Below, in pieces: positions 1 through 4,723 of a stretch of 8,481 nucleotides of DNA (within the stretch, counting starts at the first letter, position 1; each line of letters begins with the position of its first letter). Made by a program: the position numbers and the translations under genes. This DNA comes from Bacillota bacterium. Lineage in GTDB: Bacteria > Bacillota > Clostridia > Clostridiales > Clostridiaceae. The notes beneath the pieces were generated by a model that ran no database searches, was not told where the DNA came from, and worked only from the letters and a program-made list of their open reading frames with translations. The stretch is taken from the NCBI GenBank assembly GCA_030706065.1, contig JAUZPH010000140.1:1-8481 (forward strand), given 5' to 3'.

Positions 1-77
1 GGATACATGCTCGATACCATCGGTATTACCAGCAGAAACAGCAAATGTCTGTAATTTTCTTTTATCTTTTTAAACAT
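1..77 (-). CDS. N-terminal fragment of a membrane protein, cut by the window edge
   Basis: A minus-strand reading frame starts at an ATG (complement of 75-77) and runs open off the left edge. The 25 visible codons begin MFKKIKENYRHLLFLLVIPM, a short basic stretch followed by a hydrophobic run. This is the usual start of a membrane protein (a first transmembrane helix or signal anchor). A GGGAG motif lies about 9 nt upstream of the ATG on the minus strand, with a second GAGG too close to the start to be the main site. The family cannot be assigned from 25 residues. Some clostridial PAP2-type phosphatases begin in this way, but that is only a resemblance. Confidence 0.55.
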   Translation of the reverse strand, partial: MFKKIKENYRHLLFLLVIPMVSSMY

Positions 78-143
78 AACCTCTCACTCCCACTCTACTC
101 ATACATTCATTGTAACAAGCAAAGCTTAAACAACCCTTATGTA

Positions 144-165
144 TTTCTTAATAATTTCTTAACAA
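144..165 (+). promoter_or_regulatory. Tandem 11-bp repeat resembling a PHO box
   Basis: TTTCTTAATAA (144-154) is followed directly by TTTCTTAACAA (155-165), two head-to-tail 11-mers with one mismatch. PhoP boxes of Firmicutes are direct TTAACA-like hexamers spaced one helical turn apart, and the TTAATA-N5-TTAACA core here fits that pattern. The nearest gene start is the minus-strand membrane protein, about 70 bp to the left. The repeat reads TTAACA on the opposite strand to that gene, which weakens the match. It may be chance in AT-rich DNA. Confidence 0.3.
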
Positions 166-402
166 TGTTGCACAAACAGGATTTCATAGCAGCGTGATGA
201 AATTTTTACTATTAACCCGCTGATATTATACTTAGTTTAACCGCCAAATAAAATAACTACATATATATTTTACGAAAAATTACTGGATGTGTGAACAGCT
301 TTTTGAAACTTTTATTGCATTTTTTACGAAAATATGTTCATATTGCTAAAATAGTAACCAGAAGCCGAGTCTGGCCCTAAATTCTCTCCACACTAAAAAA
401 TA

Positions 403-440
403 AAGAAGAGACGCTCCAAGTGGAGCATCTCCTCTTTTTT
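403..440 (-). terminator. Intrinsic terminator of the spore-protein gene
   Basis: On the minus strand GAGGAGATGCTCC pairs with GGAGCGTCTCTTC across a 4-nt loop. All 13 pairs form, two of them G-U, and the stem is followed by a TTTATTTTTT run. It begins about 15 nt after the stop codon of the small acid-soluble spore protein gene. The A-rich left arm and T-run on the plus side could let it act in both directions, but there is no plus-strand gene upstream to need it. Confidence 0.85.
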
Positions 441-456
441 CTGGACTAACAGTTAA

Positions 457-654
457 TTACAGCTGTTTCTCGTAGGACTCAACCATTTTCTTAACCATTA
501 TTCCGCCAACATAACCATTCTGTCTTGAAGTAAGATTACCCTTATCTGTTGATTCATAGTTAGCTAATCCTATCTCGCTAGCTACTTCCATCTTGAATCT
601 GTCTAAACCTGCTTTTGCCTGTGGAACTAATACTCTGTTATTGTTGCTTGCCAT
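457..654 (-). CDS. Alpha/beta-type small acid-soluble spore protein (SASP)
   Basis: A 65-residue protein of the alpha/beta SASP family. These DNA-binding proteins coat the chromosome in the dormant spore, protect it from UV and heat, and are degraded for amino acids at germination. The germination-protease (GPR) site is recognisable as MEVASEIG at residues 22-29, with cleavage expected after E23. The second family signature, usually near TARANGSVGGEITKRLV, appears as TSRQNGYVGGIMVKKMV (42-58). Length and low-complexity N-terminus (ASNNN) are typical. The start is supported by AAAGGAGG (complement of 663-670), 8 nt before the ATG. The gene is monocistronic, with its own terminator just downstream. 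Expression is expected in the forespore under sigma-G, and a plausible -10 lies about 30 nt upstream. It is the best taxonomic marker in the window for a spore former. Confidence 0.95.
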   Translation of the reverse strand: MASNNNRVLVPQAKAGLDRFKMEVASEIGLANYESTDKGNLTSRQNGYVGGIMVKKMVESYEKQL

Positions 655-683
655 TTGTACTACCTCCTTTTTTATTGGGTTTG

Positions 684-690
684 TAGTATA
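684..690 (-). promoter_or_regulatory. Possible sigma-G-type -10 element for the SASP gene
   Basis: On the minus strand TATACTA differs in one base from the forespore sigma-factor -10 consensus CATACTA. It sits about 30 nt before the ATG and 14 nt upstream of the Shine-Dalgarno sequence. The nearest -35-like GTATT is 21 nt away, longer than the usual 17-18, so the -35 is unconvincing. The call rests mainly on the family's known forespore expression. Confidence 0.35.
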
Positions 691-726
691 AGTTTGTGCA
701 GATTTTCGGTTAATACACTATAGAAA

Positions 727-743
727 TGGAGGCAAGCTCTCCA
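727..743 (-). terminator. Weak terminator-like hairpin after the M24 peptidase gene
   Basis: On the minus strand TGGAG pairs with CTCCA across a 7-nt loop and is followed by TTTCTAT. It begins about 28 nt past the stop codon of the M24 gene. The stem is only 5 bp and the U-tract is broken, so efficiency is doubtful. If it fails, transcription would read on through the SASP gene in the same orientation. Confidence 0.3.
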
Positions 744-770
744 AGTTTTGCTATGTTAAATTTTTCTAAA

Positions 771-1841
771 TTAAATTATTTGAAGTTCCTTTGTATAATG
801 GTTCAGCACCTCATACCCGCTTTCCGTCACTACCACCAAATCCTCTATTCTGACTCCAAGCCTGCCCGGCAAATATATGCCCGGTTCCACGGAAAAAATC
901 ATCCCCGGCTTTACCTCCATGGTATTTACAGAACTTATGTCCGGGAATTCATGAACATCAATGCCTATATTGTGACCCGTTCTGTGTATGAAATACTGAC
1001 CATATCCGGCATCCTCAATAAACTTTCTTGCTGACATGTCTATATCGCAGCACCTGGCCCCGGGCTTTACAGCTTCTATTCCCCTTCTGTTAGCCTCCAA
1101 AACTATATTATATACTTCCTTTGCTTCCTCTGAGGCCTGGTGGAAAAAAACAGTTCTTGTCATATCGGAGCAGTATCTCTTTGTAATTCCACCGATATCT
1201 ATAATAACGCTGTCACTATTCTTAAGGGCAGTGTTGTCGGATTCATGATGCGGTTCTGCTGCATTGGCTCCATAGGCTATGAGAGGATGAAAGGAAAAGC
1301 TGGCTGTTCCATATTTCTCATAGATATCCCCCAGAAGTTTACAGACCCTGGCCTCAGTATAACCCTGGCCAATTAAAGGAATTATTTCCTCCATCACCTT
1401 GTCATTTACCCTTGATGCCTCTCTCATGAGCTGTATCTCTTCGGCATCCTTGATCATCCTGGCCTCATCAATAATGGGAGAACCATTCTGAAATGATAAC
1501 CCCCTTTTCTTTTCCATCAGCCTGATTAAAAAGTGTGAAGGCCAGTTTTTATCTATGCCCACTTTTTTATCCTCTATTATTTCTGACAGTATCTCCACAG
1601 GGTCCTCTCTGTCATTGTAAACAATCTTATCAATTCCAGGCTCATCCTCAAGTGGAAATAACTCGTTTATAATGAGTCTGCATTTGCCATCGGCATTTAT
1701 GTATAATACAAGCATTCTTTCACCGGACTCTATCCATCTGCCGATTAAATAGAATATTGATGCCGGAGACGATATAATCATCTGCTCCAGGCCATGCTCC
1801 GACATTTTTCTTATCACATTATTTAATCTTTCCGTCTTCAT
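771..1841 (-). CDS. M24-family metallopeptidase (Xaa-Pro dipeptidase/aminopeptidase-like)
   Basis: A 356-residue cytoplasmic peptidase with the pita-bread fold, expected to remove N-terminal residues before proline or to split Xaa-Pro dipeptides. An N-terminal creatinase-like domain (about 1-125) precedes the catalytic domain (about 132-350). The five dinuclear-metal ligands can be assigned: D215 in IIDIGG, D226 in YCSDMTRT, H290 in HRTGHNIG, E319 in FSVEPGIYLPG and E333 in GVRIEDLV. H297 (DVHEFP) and the H198-H199 pair match the usual active-site histidines. Length is normal for the 350-365-residue Firmicute group and no key residue is missing. The ATG is preceded by GAGGAG 8 nt upstream. 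It lies downstream of nothing else on its strand, so it is probably transcribed from its own promoter in the 1842-1960 region. The true preference (XPD-like versus aminopeptidase P-like) cannot be read from sequence. Confidence 0.93.
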   Translation of the reverse strand: MKTERLNNVIRKMSEHGLEQMIISSPASIFYLIGRWIESGERMLVLYINADGKCRLIINELFPLEDEPGIDKIVYNDREDPVEILSEIIEDKKVGIDKNWPSHFLIRLMEKKRGLSFQNGSPIIDEARMIKDAEEIQLMREASRVNDKVMEEIIPLIGQGYTEARVCKLLGDIYEKYGTASFSFHPLIAYGANAAEPHHESDNTALKNSDSVIIDIGGITKRYCSDMTRTVFFHQASEEAKEVYNIVLEANRRGIEAVKPGARCCDIDMSARKFIEDAGYGQYFIHRTGHNIGIDVHEFPDISSVNTMEVKPGMIFSVEPGIYLPGRLGVRIEDLVVVTESGYEVLNHYTKELQII

Positions 1842-1908
1842 ATTAACATCTCCTCAAACCGGGTTTATATGCTCCAAGGCTTAAATCAAACAAAACTTTT
1901 GTATCTAT

Positions 1909-1937
1909 ATTATAAAATATTTTAATTACTTTTAAAA
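1909..1937 (-). promoter_or_regulatory. Candidate promoter of the M24 peptidase gene
   Basis: On the minus strand a perfect TATAAT (complement of 1909-1914) lies 17 nt after TTTTAA, a -35 matching consensus in only three of six positions. It would give a leader of about 60 nt. The surrounding DNA is so AT-rich that TATAAT is expected by chance, so only the position favours it. It diverges from the strong plus-strand promoter that begins about 20 bp further on. Confidence 0.35.
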
Positions 1938-1958
1938 GATTTTATTTGAAAGGTTTTA

Positions 1959-1987
1959 TTGACATTTGTATATAATTGTCATATAAT
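1959..1987 (+). promoter_or_regulatory. Consensus sigma-A promoter with a palindrome in its spacer
   Basis: TTGACA (1959-1964), a 17-nt spacer and TATAAT (1982-1987) match the vegetative consensus at all twelve positions with ideal spacing. TGACA at 1960-1964 and TGTCA at 1977-1981 form the arms of a 22-bp imperfect palindrome (9 of 11 pairs) that fills the spacer, as expected of a repressor or activator operator. No protein-coding gene follows within 700 bp, so the promoter appears to drive the RNA ending at the terminator near 2168. Confidence 0.85.
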
Positions 1988-1993
1988 ATTATT

Positions 1994-2168
1994 GCAGGGT
2001 GTTGTATAACAGTTTATATTTTACATACTGGGCTACAACAGTTTATAAGGAGGCATTCCTTATAAGTATACCCGGTTAATATCGATAAACTCTCCTCTTT
2101 CAATAAATAAATTCATTGTAAATACCCGGAAAAGCCTCAGGAGTTATCTCCTGGGGTTTTTCTGTTTT
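1994..2168 (+). ncRNA. Candidate stand-alone small RNA of about 175 nt
   Basis: The unit is defined by a perfect sigma-A promoter ending at 1987 and a strong intrinsic terminator at 2130-2168, with no usable start codon behind the one GGAGG (2049-2053). Internal structure includes a perfect 9-bp hairpin TTATAAGGA/TCCTTATAA (2043-2065, loop GGCAT), GTTGTA/TACAAC pairing (2001-2006 with 2034-2039), a repeated AACAGTTTATA (2008-2018 and 2038-2048), and a repeated ATACCCGG (2068-2075 and 2122-2129). The hairpin buries the GGAGG. No known class (6S, c-di-GMP, SAM, purine, T-box) was recognised. It could also be a terminated riboswitch leader that has lost its gene. The start is inferred from the promoter. 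Confidence 0.5.
2130..2168 (+). terminator. Strong intrinsic terminator of the candidate small RNA
   Basis: AAAAGCCTCAGGAG (2130-2143) pairs with CTCCTGGGGTTTTT (2148-2161) across the loop TTAT, 14 pairs with two G-U wobbles, followed by CTGTTTTT. The opposite strand ends in GGCTTTT, so it may also stop minus-strand transcripts coming from the right. Confidence 0.85.
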
Positions 2169-2327
2169 TGGTTTAATCTGTAAATATACTATTTGGATTA
2201 AATCCTCTCACTTTACACCTGATACGCTGATCCTTACTTCAAAAATTCCAGCATAATTATAAAATTATATCCATCATACGTCATCAAAACTTTCTATAGA
2301 TAAGTTATGAAAACTGCCCTAAGCTTT

Positions 2328-2456
2328 TCACAAAAACCATGAAAATCCGGCAATTGTGTACCCTGTGCCGATGCTGATGACCACTGTGTTTAACAGAGTT
2401 TCATAAGCAGAAAAAATTTTTCCGGGTTTTTTGAAAAAATCATTGAAACGCTTCAA
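2328..2456 (-). CDS. Doubtful 42-residue ORF with one hydrophobic segment
   Basis: A minus-strand frame from TTG (complement of 2454-2456) to TGA reads as a basic start (KRFNDFFKKPGKIF) followed by a hydrophobic, protein-like segment, NTVVISIGTGYTIAGF, and ends WFL. The composition resembles a small single-pass membrane protein or the C-terminus of a decayed transporter gene. Against it: the start is TTG directly after an in-frame stop, there is no Shine-Dalgarno sequence, no ATG or GTG is suitably placed, and the start overlaps an operator-like palindrome. No family was recognised. It may be a gene remnant rather than a working gene. Confidence 0.22.
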   Translation of the reverse strand: MKRFNDFFKKPGKIFSAYETLLNTVVISIGTGYTIAGFSWFL

Positions 2457-2457
2457 T
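2442..2457. promoter_or_regulatory. 16-bp operator-like palindrome (LacI/CcpA type)
   Basis: ATTGAAACGCTTCAAT has perfect 6-bp arms around a central CG-containing core, the form of LacI-family operators. It also resembles a shortened catabolite-responsive element. It lies about 30 bp upstream of the -35 region of the pot promoter, so it could control pot, although no LacI-family gene is in the window. Confidence 0.45.
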
Positions 2458-2481
2458 ATTTATGTTATAAATAATTGACGT

Positions 2482-2510
2482 TATAATTATACATAGTCCG
2501 TATAATTATA
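2482..2510. repeat. Perfect 11-bp inverted repeat over the pot promoter
   Basis: TATAATTATAC (2482-2492) and GTATAATTATA (2500-2510) are exact reverse complements around the 7-nt spacer ATAGTCC. The dyad covers the -35 and spacer of the promoter whose -10 is at 2512-2517, and it contains a second TATAAT at 2501-2506. It is a natural repressor site for the operon, and its symmetry would also allow a divergent minus-strand promoter. Confidence 0.6.
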
Positions 2511-2517
2511 GTATAAT
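2488..2517 (+). promoter_or_regulatory. Probable promoter of the potA-potB-potCD operon
   Basis: A perfect TATAAT (2512-2517) is preceded at 18 nt by TATACA (2488-2493), four of six matches to TTGACA. An alternative pair is TTGACG (2475-2480) with TATAAT at 2501-2506, but its 20-nt spacer is long for sigma-A unless an activator twists the DNA, as MerR-type regulators do. Either choice gives a leader of about 190-200 nt before potA. Confidence 0.6.
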
Positions 2518-2525
2518 ATGGCAAT

Positions 2526-2561
2526 AAACCTTTTCCAGCATATAATGCTGTGGGAGGGTTT
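2526..2561 (+). terminator. Leader hairpin just after the pot promoter, possible attenuator
   Basis: AAACCTTTTCCAGCAT pairs with ATGCTGTGGGAGGGTTT across the loop ATA, about 16 pairs with one bulged U and several G-U. It is followed by TTATACTTT, and T's within the 3' arm lengthen the U-run if the base of the stem opens. It begins only a few bases after the expected transcription start. It could therefore end most transcripts at about 45 nt, or serve as a 5' stabilising stem. The U-tract is mediocre, so terminator function is uncertain. Confidence 0.5.
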
Positions 2562-2575
2562 TTATACTTTGTAAC

Positions 2576-2689
2576 TAATATAGAGGGAAACAACTTCAAC
2601 TAATAACTTATGCAAGCTCAAAAAGCGCTAAAGTTTCGCTATTTTGAGGCATGCATAAGTTAAGTTTACGTAATGTTTCCCTACAATTA
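2576..2689. repeat. 114-bp imperfect palindrome upstream of potA (element 1)
   Basis: The outer arms AGGGAAACA (2584-2592) and TGTTTCCCT (2674-2682) enclose two unpaired 12-nt segments, then inner arms AACTTATGCA (2605-2614) with TGCATAAGTT (2652-2661), CTCAAAA (2617-2623) with TTTTGAG (2642-2648), and AGCG (2624-2627) with CGCT (2637-2640). Weaker symmetry extends to TAAT at 2576 and ATTA at 2689. It lies in the pot leader, ending about 10 nt before the potA Shine-Dalgarno. A related palindrome lies directly after potCD. It may be a miniature inverted-repeat element or a structured leader RNA. Confidence 0.7.
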
Positions 2690-2697
2690 AGACACAA

Positions 2698-2704
2698 AAA
2701 GGAG
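2698..2704 (+). promoter_or_regulatory. Ribosome binding site that fixes the potA TTG start
   Basis: AAAGGAG lies 10 nt before the TTG at 2715 and 22 nt before the first in-frame ATG at 2727. The TTG is therefore the better start, although the ATG four codons later cannot be excluded. Confidence 0.65.
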
Positions 2705-2714
2705 TTGATACAGG

Positions 2715-3809
2715 TTGACACACTCAATGGTAAAATTGAATCATGTTGTTAAAGTGTTCGATGATGTTGATCATGATCAGAACCATGCCGCCGTTAATGA
2801 CATTTCTCTTGAAGTAAGAGAAGGGGAATTTCTTACCATATTGGGTCCCAGCGGATGTGGTAAGACTACAACTCTGCGGATGATTGCAGGGTTTGAAAAA
2901 TGTACAAGCGGGAAAGTATATATTGACGAGGAAGATGTATCATCAAAAGCCCCCTATGAGAGAAAAGTAAACACAGTTTTTCAGAACTATGCACTTTTCC
3001 CCCATATGAATGTTTTTGACAATATTGCATTCGGTCTGGCTTTAAAGAAGGTTTCCACGAAGGAAATCGAAGAAAAAGTATCTCAAATGTTAAAAGTAGT
3101 ACAGCTGGAAGGAATGGAAAAGCGAATGCCTGATCAACTGAGCGGTGGTCAGAAACAACGTGTTGCAATAGCCAGAGCAATAATAAATAACCCCAAGGTA
3201 TTGCTTCTGGACGAACCATTGGGCGCACTGGACCAAAAGCTGAGGAAGCAGATGCAGGTAGAACTCAAGCATTTGCAGCAGCAGCTCGGTATCACCTTTG
3301 TATTTGTAACTCATGACCAGGAGGAAGCGCTGACTATGTCAAACAGAATCTGTGTTATGAACAATGGAAAGATAGAACAGTTCGGTACTCCTGATGAAAT
3401 ATATGAAAGGCCGGCTACCAGATTCGTTGCTGACTTTATTGGAGAGACAAACCTCTTCGAGGGCCAGGTTAAAGGCCAGGTTGACGGAAAGTTAAGTGTC
3501 TCTGTAAATGATGGACAGGAAGTCCTTATGAAGGGCATTGGCCTCAAGGCCGATGACAATATCTGCTTTGCTGTAAGGCCGGAGAGATTGAAACTTAAGA
3601 CTGCGCCGGACAGCAGCGACTCCTTTGTAAGGGCAAAATACAAGGAAAGAATATATATAGGTTCCACTATAAGAACCGTGGTAACTTTGAAAAACGGAAA
3701 AGAGATATGTGTAAGCGAGCCTGCCGGGGATTTGTTTAATGTTTCGAAGGTTGAGGGTGAATTGTTTGTCACCTGGGATCCAACCAATGCGGTGGTGATT
3801 TCAGCATGA
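2715..3809 (+). CDS. potA: Spermidine/putrescine ABC transporter ATP-binding protein PotA
   Basis: The 364-residue ATPase that drives polyamine uptake through the PotB-PotC channel on the cytoplasmic face of the membrane. All ABC motifs are intact: Walker A GPSGCGKT (44-51), Q-loop Q90, signature LSGGQ (142-146), Walker B VLLLDE (162-167, catalytic E167), D-loop GALD and switch H200. A C-terminal TOBE-type regulatory domain occupies about residues 285-360 (the AVRPERL segment is typical). PotA cores are highly conserved, and length is normal. Translation probably starts at TTG. The stop overlaps the potB start by 4 bp (ATGA), indicating coupling. It is the first gene of the operon, behind a long structured leader. 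The family also includes other Fe3+/polyamine-type importers, but the PotB and PotCD partners support polyamines. Confidence 0.95.
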   Translation: MTHSMVKLNHVVKVFDDVDHDQNHAAVNDISLEVREGEFLTILGPSGCGKTTTLRMIAGFEKCTSGKVYIDEEDVSSKAPYERKVNTVFQNYALFPHMNVFDNIAFGLALKKVSTKEIEEKVSQMLKVVQLEGMEKRMPDQLSGGQKQRVAIARAIINNPKVLLLDEPLGALDQKLRKQMQVELKHLQQQLGITFVFVTHDQEEALTMSNRICVMNNGKIEQFGTPDEIYERPATRFVADFIGETNLFEGQVKGQVDGKLSVSVNDGQEVLMKGIGLKADDNICFAVRPERLKLKTAPDSSDSFVRAKYKERIYIGSTIRTVVTLKNGKEICVSEPAGDLFNVSKVEGELFVTWDPTNAVVISA

Positions 3810-4720
3810 GAAATACGGAACTGATAAATATAGAACCCCCTCCTTCGGCGGAGCATAAATTTAATTTTCGAGGCAGATTCACGGGACTTGCAGCCACGCT
3901 TGGGCCTGTTGTCCTGTGGATGCTTGCATTTTTCATAGTCCCAATATTTATGATCGTAGTATATAGTTTCTGTACCAGAGATGATGTGGGAAAAATCAGC
4001 TACACTTTTACCCTGGGTAACTTCAGCAGGTTTTTTGACCCCATGTATTTGAAGATACTCTGGGACTCCCTGGTGATTTCCCTTGCTACAACTGTACTCT
4101 GCCTGCTTTTCGGCTATCCCTTTGCATACTTTGTTGCGCGTTCGCGGAAGAAGTACAGGACCATACTTTTGATGCTCATAATATTACCCTTCTGGACAAA
4201 CTCCTTGATCAGGACCTATGCCTGGATAATACTGCTGAGGACAGAAGGTATAATAAACACTTATATGATGAATCTTCATCTTATAAAGGAACCTCTGCAT
4301 ATGCTCTACAATCAGGGTGCCGTTTTGCTTGGAATGGTATATACCATGTTTCCTTTCATGGTGCTGCCCCTTTATTCCACCATCGAAAAACTGGACTTTT
4401 CGCTGCTGGAGGCCGCCTCGGACCTTGGAGCCAGACGCAAAGATACTTTCGTGAGAGTTACCCTGCCTCTGACAAAGTCAGGAATACTTTCAGGCTGCCT
4501 TCTTGTGTTTGTCCCCACACTGGGGCTGTTCTTCATACCGGACCTGATGGGCGGAAGCAAGATAACCCTTGTGAGCAACCTTATCAAGAACCAGTTCCTG
4601 GCCTCAAGAAACTGGCCCTTTGGAGCTGCCATATCCATTATAATAATGCTCATAATGTTCCTAATCATGAGGTTATTTACGAAGCTCGGCGGTTCCAGGG
4701 ACAAGATGGAGGTGATGTAG
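3806..4720 (+). CDS. potB: Spermidine/putrescine ABC transporter permease PotB
   Basis: A 304-residue membrane protein forming half of the polyamine channel. After a polar N-terminus of about 25 residues there are about six transmembrane segments (roughly 30-56, 86-110, 118-143, 171-192, 226-247 and 271-292). The cytoplasmic EAA loop that docks on the ATPase is clear: EAASDLGARRKDTFVRVTLP at 202-221. The segments PFWTNSLIRTYAW (128-140) and FIPDLMGG (243-250) are characteristic of PotB-type permeases. Its ATG overlaps the potA stop by 4 bp and is preceded by GGTGGTG, a near-consensus Shine-Dalgarno inside potA. It ends 3 bp before potCD. It must pair with the PotC half of the following fusion protein. 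Confidence 0.94.
   Translation: MRNTELINIEPPPSAEHKFNFRGRFTGLAATLGPVVLWMLAFFIVPIFMIVVYSFCTRDDVGKISYTFTLGNFSRFFDPMYLKILWDSLVISLATTVLCLLFGYPFAYFVARSRKKYRTILLMLIILPFWTNSLIRTYAWIILLRTEGIINTYMMNLHLIKEPLHMLYNQGAVLLGMVYTMFPFMVLPLYSTIEKLDFSLLEAASDLGARRKDTFVRVTLPLTKSGILSGCLLVFVPTLGLFFIPDLMGGSKITLVSNLIKNQFLASRNWPFGAAISIIIMLIMFLIMRLFTKLGGSRDKMEVM
4708..4715 (+). promoter_or_regulatory. Full-consensus ribosome binding site of potCD inside potB
   Basis: GGAGGTGA, a full match to the anti-Shine-Dalgarno of 16S rRNA, lies within the last codons of potB, 8 nt before the potCD ATG. It points to efficient, coupled translation of the fusion protein. Confidence 0.85.
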
Positions 4721-4723
4721 CAG

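Larger units (their letters stand above)
78..456. other. AT-rich intergenic region with no gene seen
   Basis: No credible coding frame or RNA gene was seen here apart from the spore-gene terminator at its right end. The region is very AT-rich. It contains a tandem 11-bp motif (144-165) and two copies of TTTTACGAAAA (268-278 and 322-332) separated by 54 bp start to start. The leftmost part must hold the promoter of the minus-strand gene at the window edge. On the minus strand a TTGTTA/TACATA pair with a 16-nt spacer overlaps the tandem motif, but it is weak. Confidence 0.5.
1842..2714. other. 870-bp intergenic region rich in regulatory structures
   Basis: No well-supported protein gene is present. 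The region holds, in order, the M24 promoter (minus), a consensus sigma-A promoter and terminator enclosing a candidate small RNA (1959-2168), an AT-rich stretch in which nothing convincing was seen (2170-2327), a doubtful 42-codon minus-strand ORF (2328-2456), a 16-bp operator-like palindrome (2442-2457), the pot promoter with its inverted repeat (2482-2517), a leader hairpin (2526-2561) and a long imperfect palindrome (2576-2689). The last two would be part of the pot operon leader. A minor inverted repeat, TTTAATC/GATTAAA, lies at about 2173-2205. Confidence 0.6.

Noticed and set aside
268..332. Repeated TTTTACGAAAA motif (two copies)
   Set aside because: An 11-mer in very AT-rich DNA repeated once with no symmetry to a promoter or gene is not strong enough to call a site.
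726..1376. Plus-strand open frames opposite the M24 gene
   Set aside because: They lie fully antisense to a peptidase with all metal ligands in order, show no motif and lack ribosome binding sites.
2049..2066. Small ORF behind the GGAGG at 2049-2053
   Set aside because: No ATG, GTG or TTG follows at usable distance, and the GGAGG is inside a perfect hairpin.
1994..2168. Assignment of the promoter-terminator unit to 6S RNA, a c-di-GMP, SAM or purine riboswitch, or a T-box
   Set aside because: None of the conserved cores of these classes was visible, and 6S-like folding (a long stem with a central bubble) could not be built by eye. It is left unclassified.
2576..2689. Integron attC site
   Set aside because: The site has unpaired segments and GTTAAGT-like sequence, but the paired RYYYAAC/GTTRRRY core sites are absent and there is no integrase or cassette array.
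3311..3856. A 181-codon minus-strand open frame across potA and the start of potB
   Set aside because: Its length follows from the codon use of potA on the other strand. The translation has no domain or plausible start, and potA is complete.
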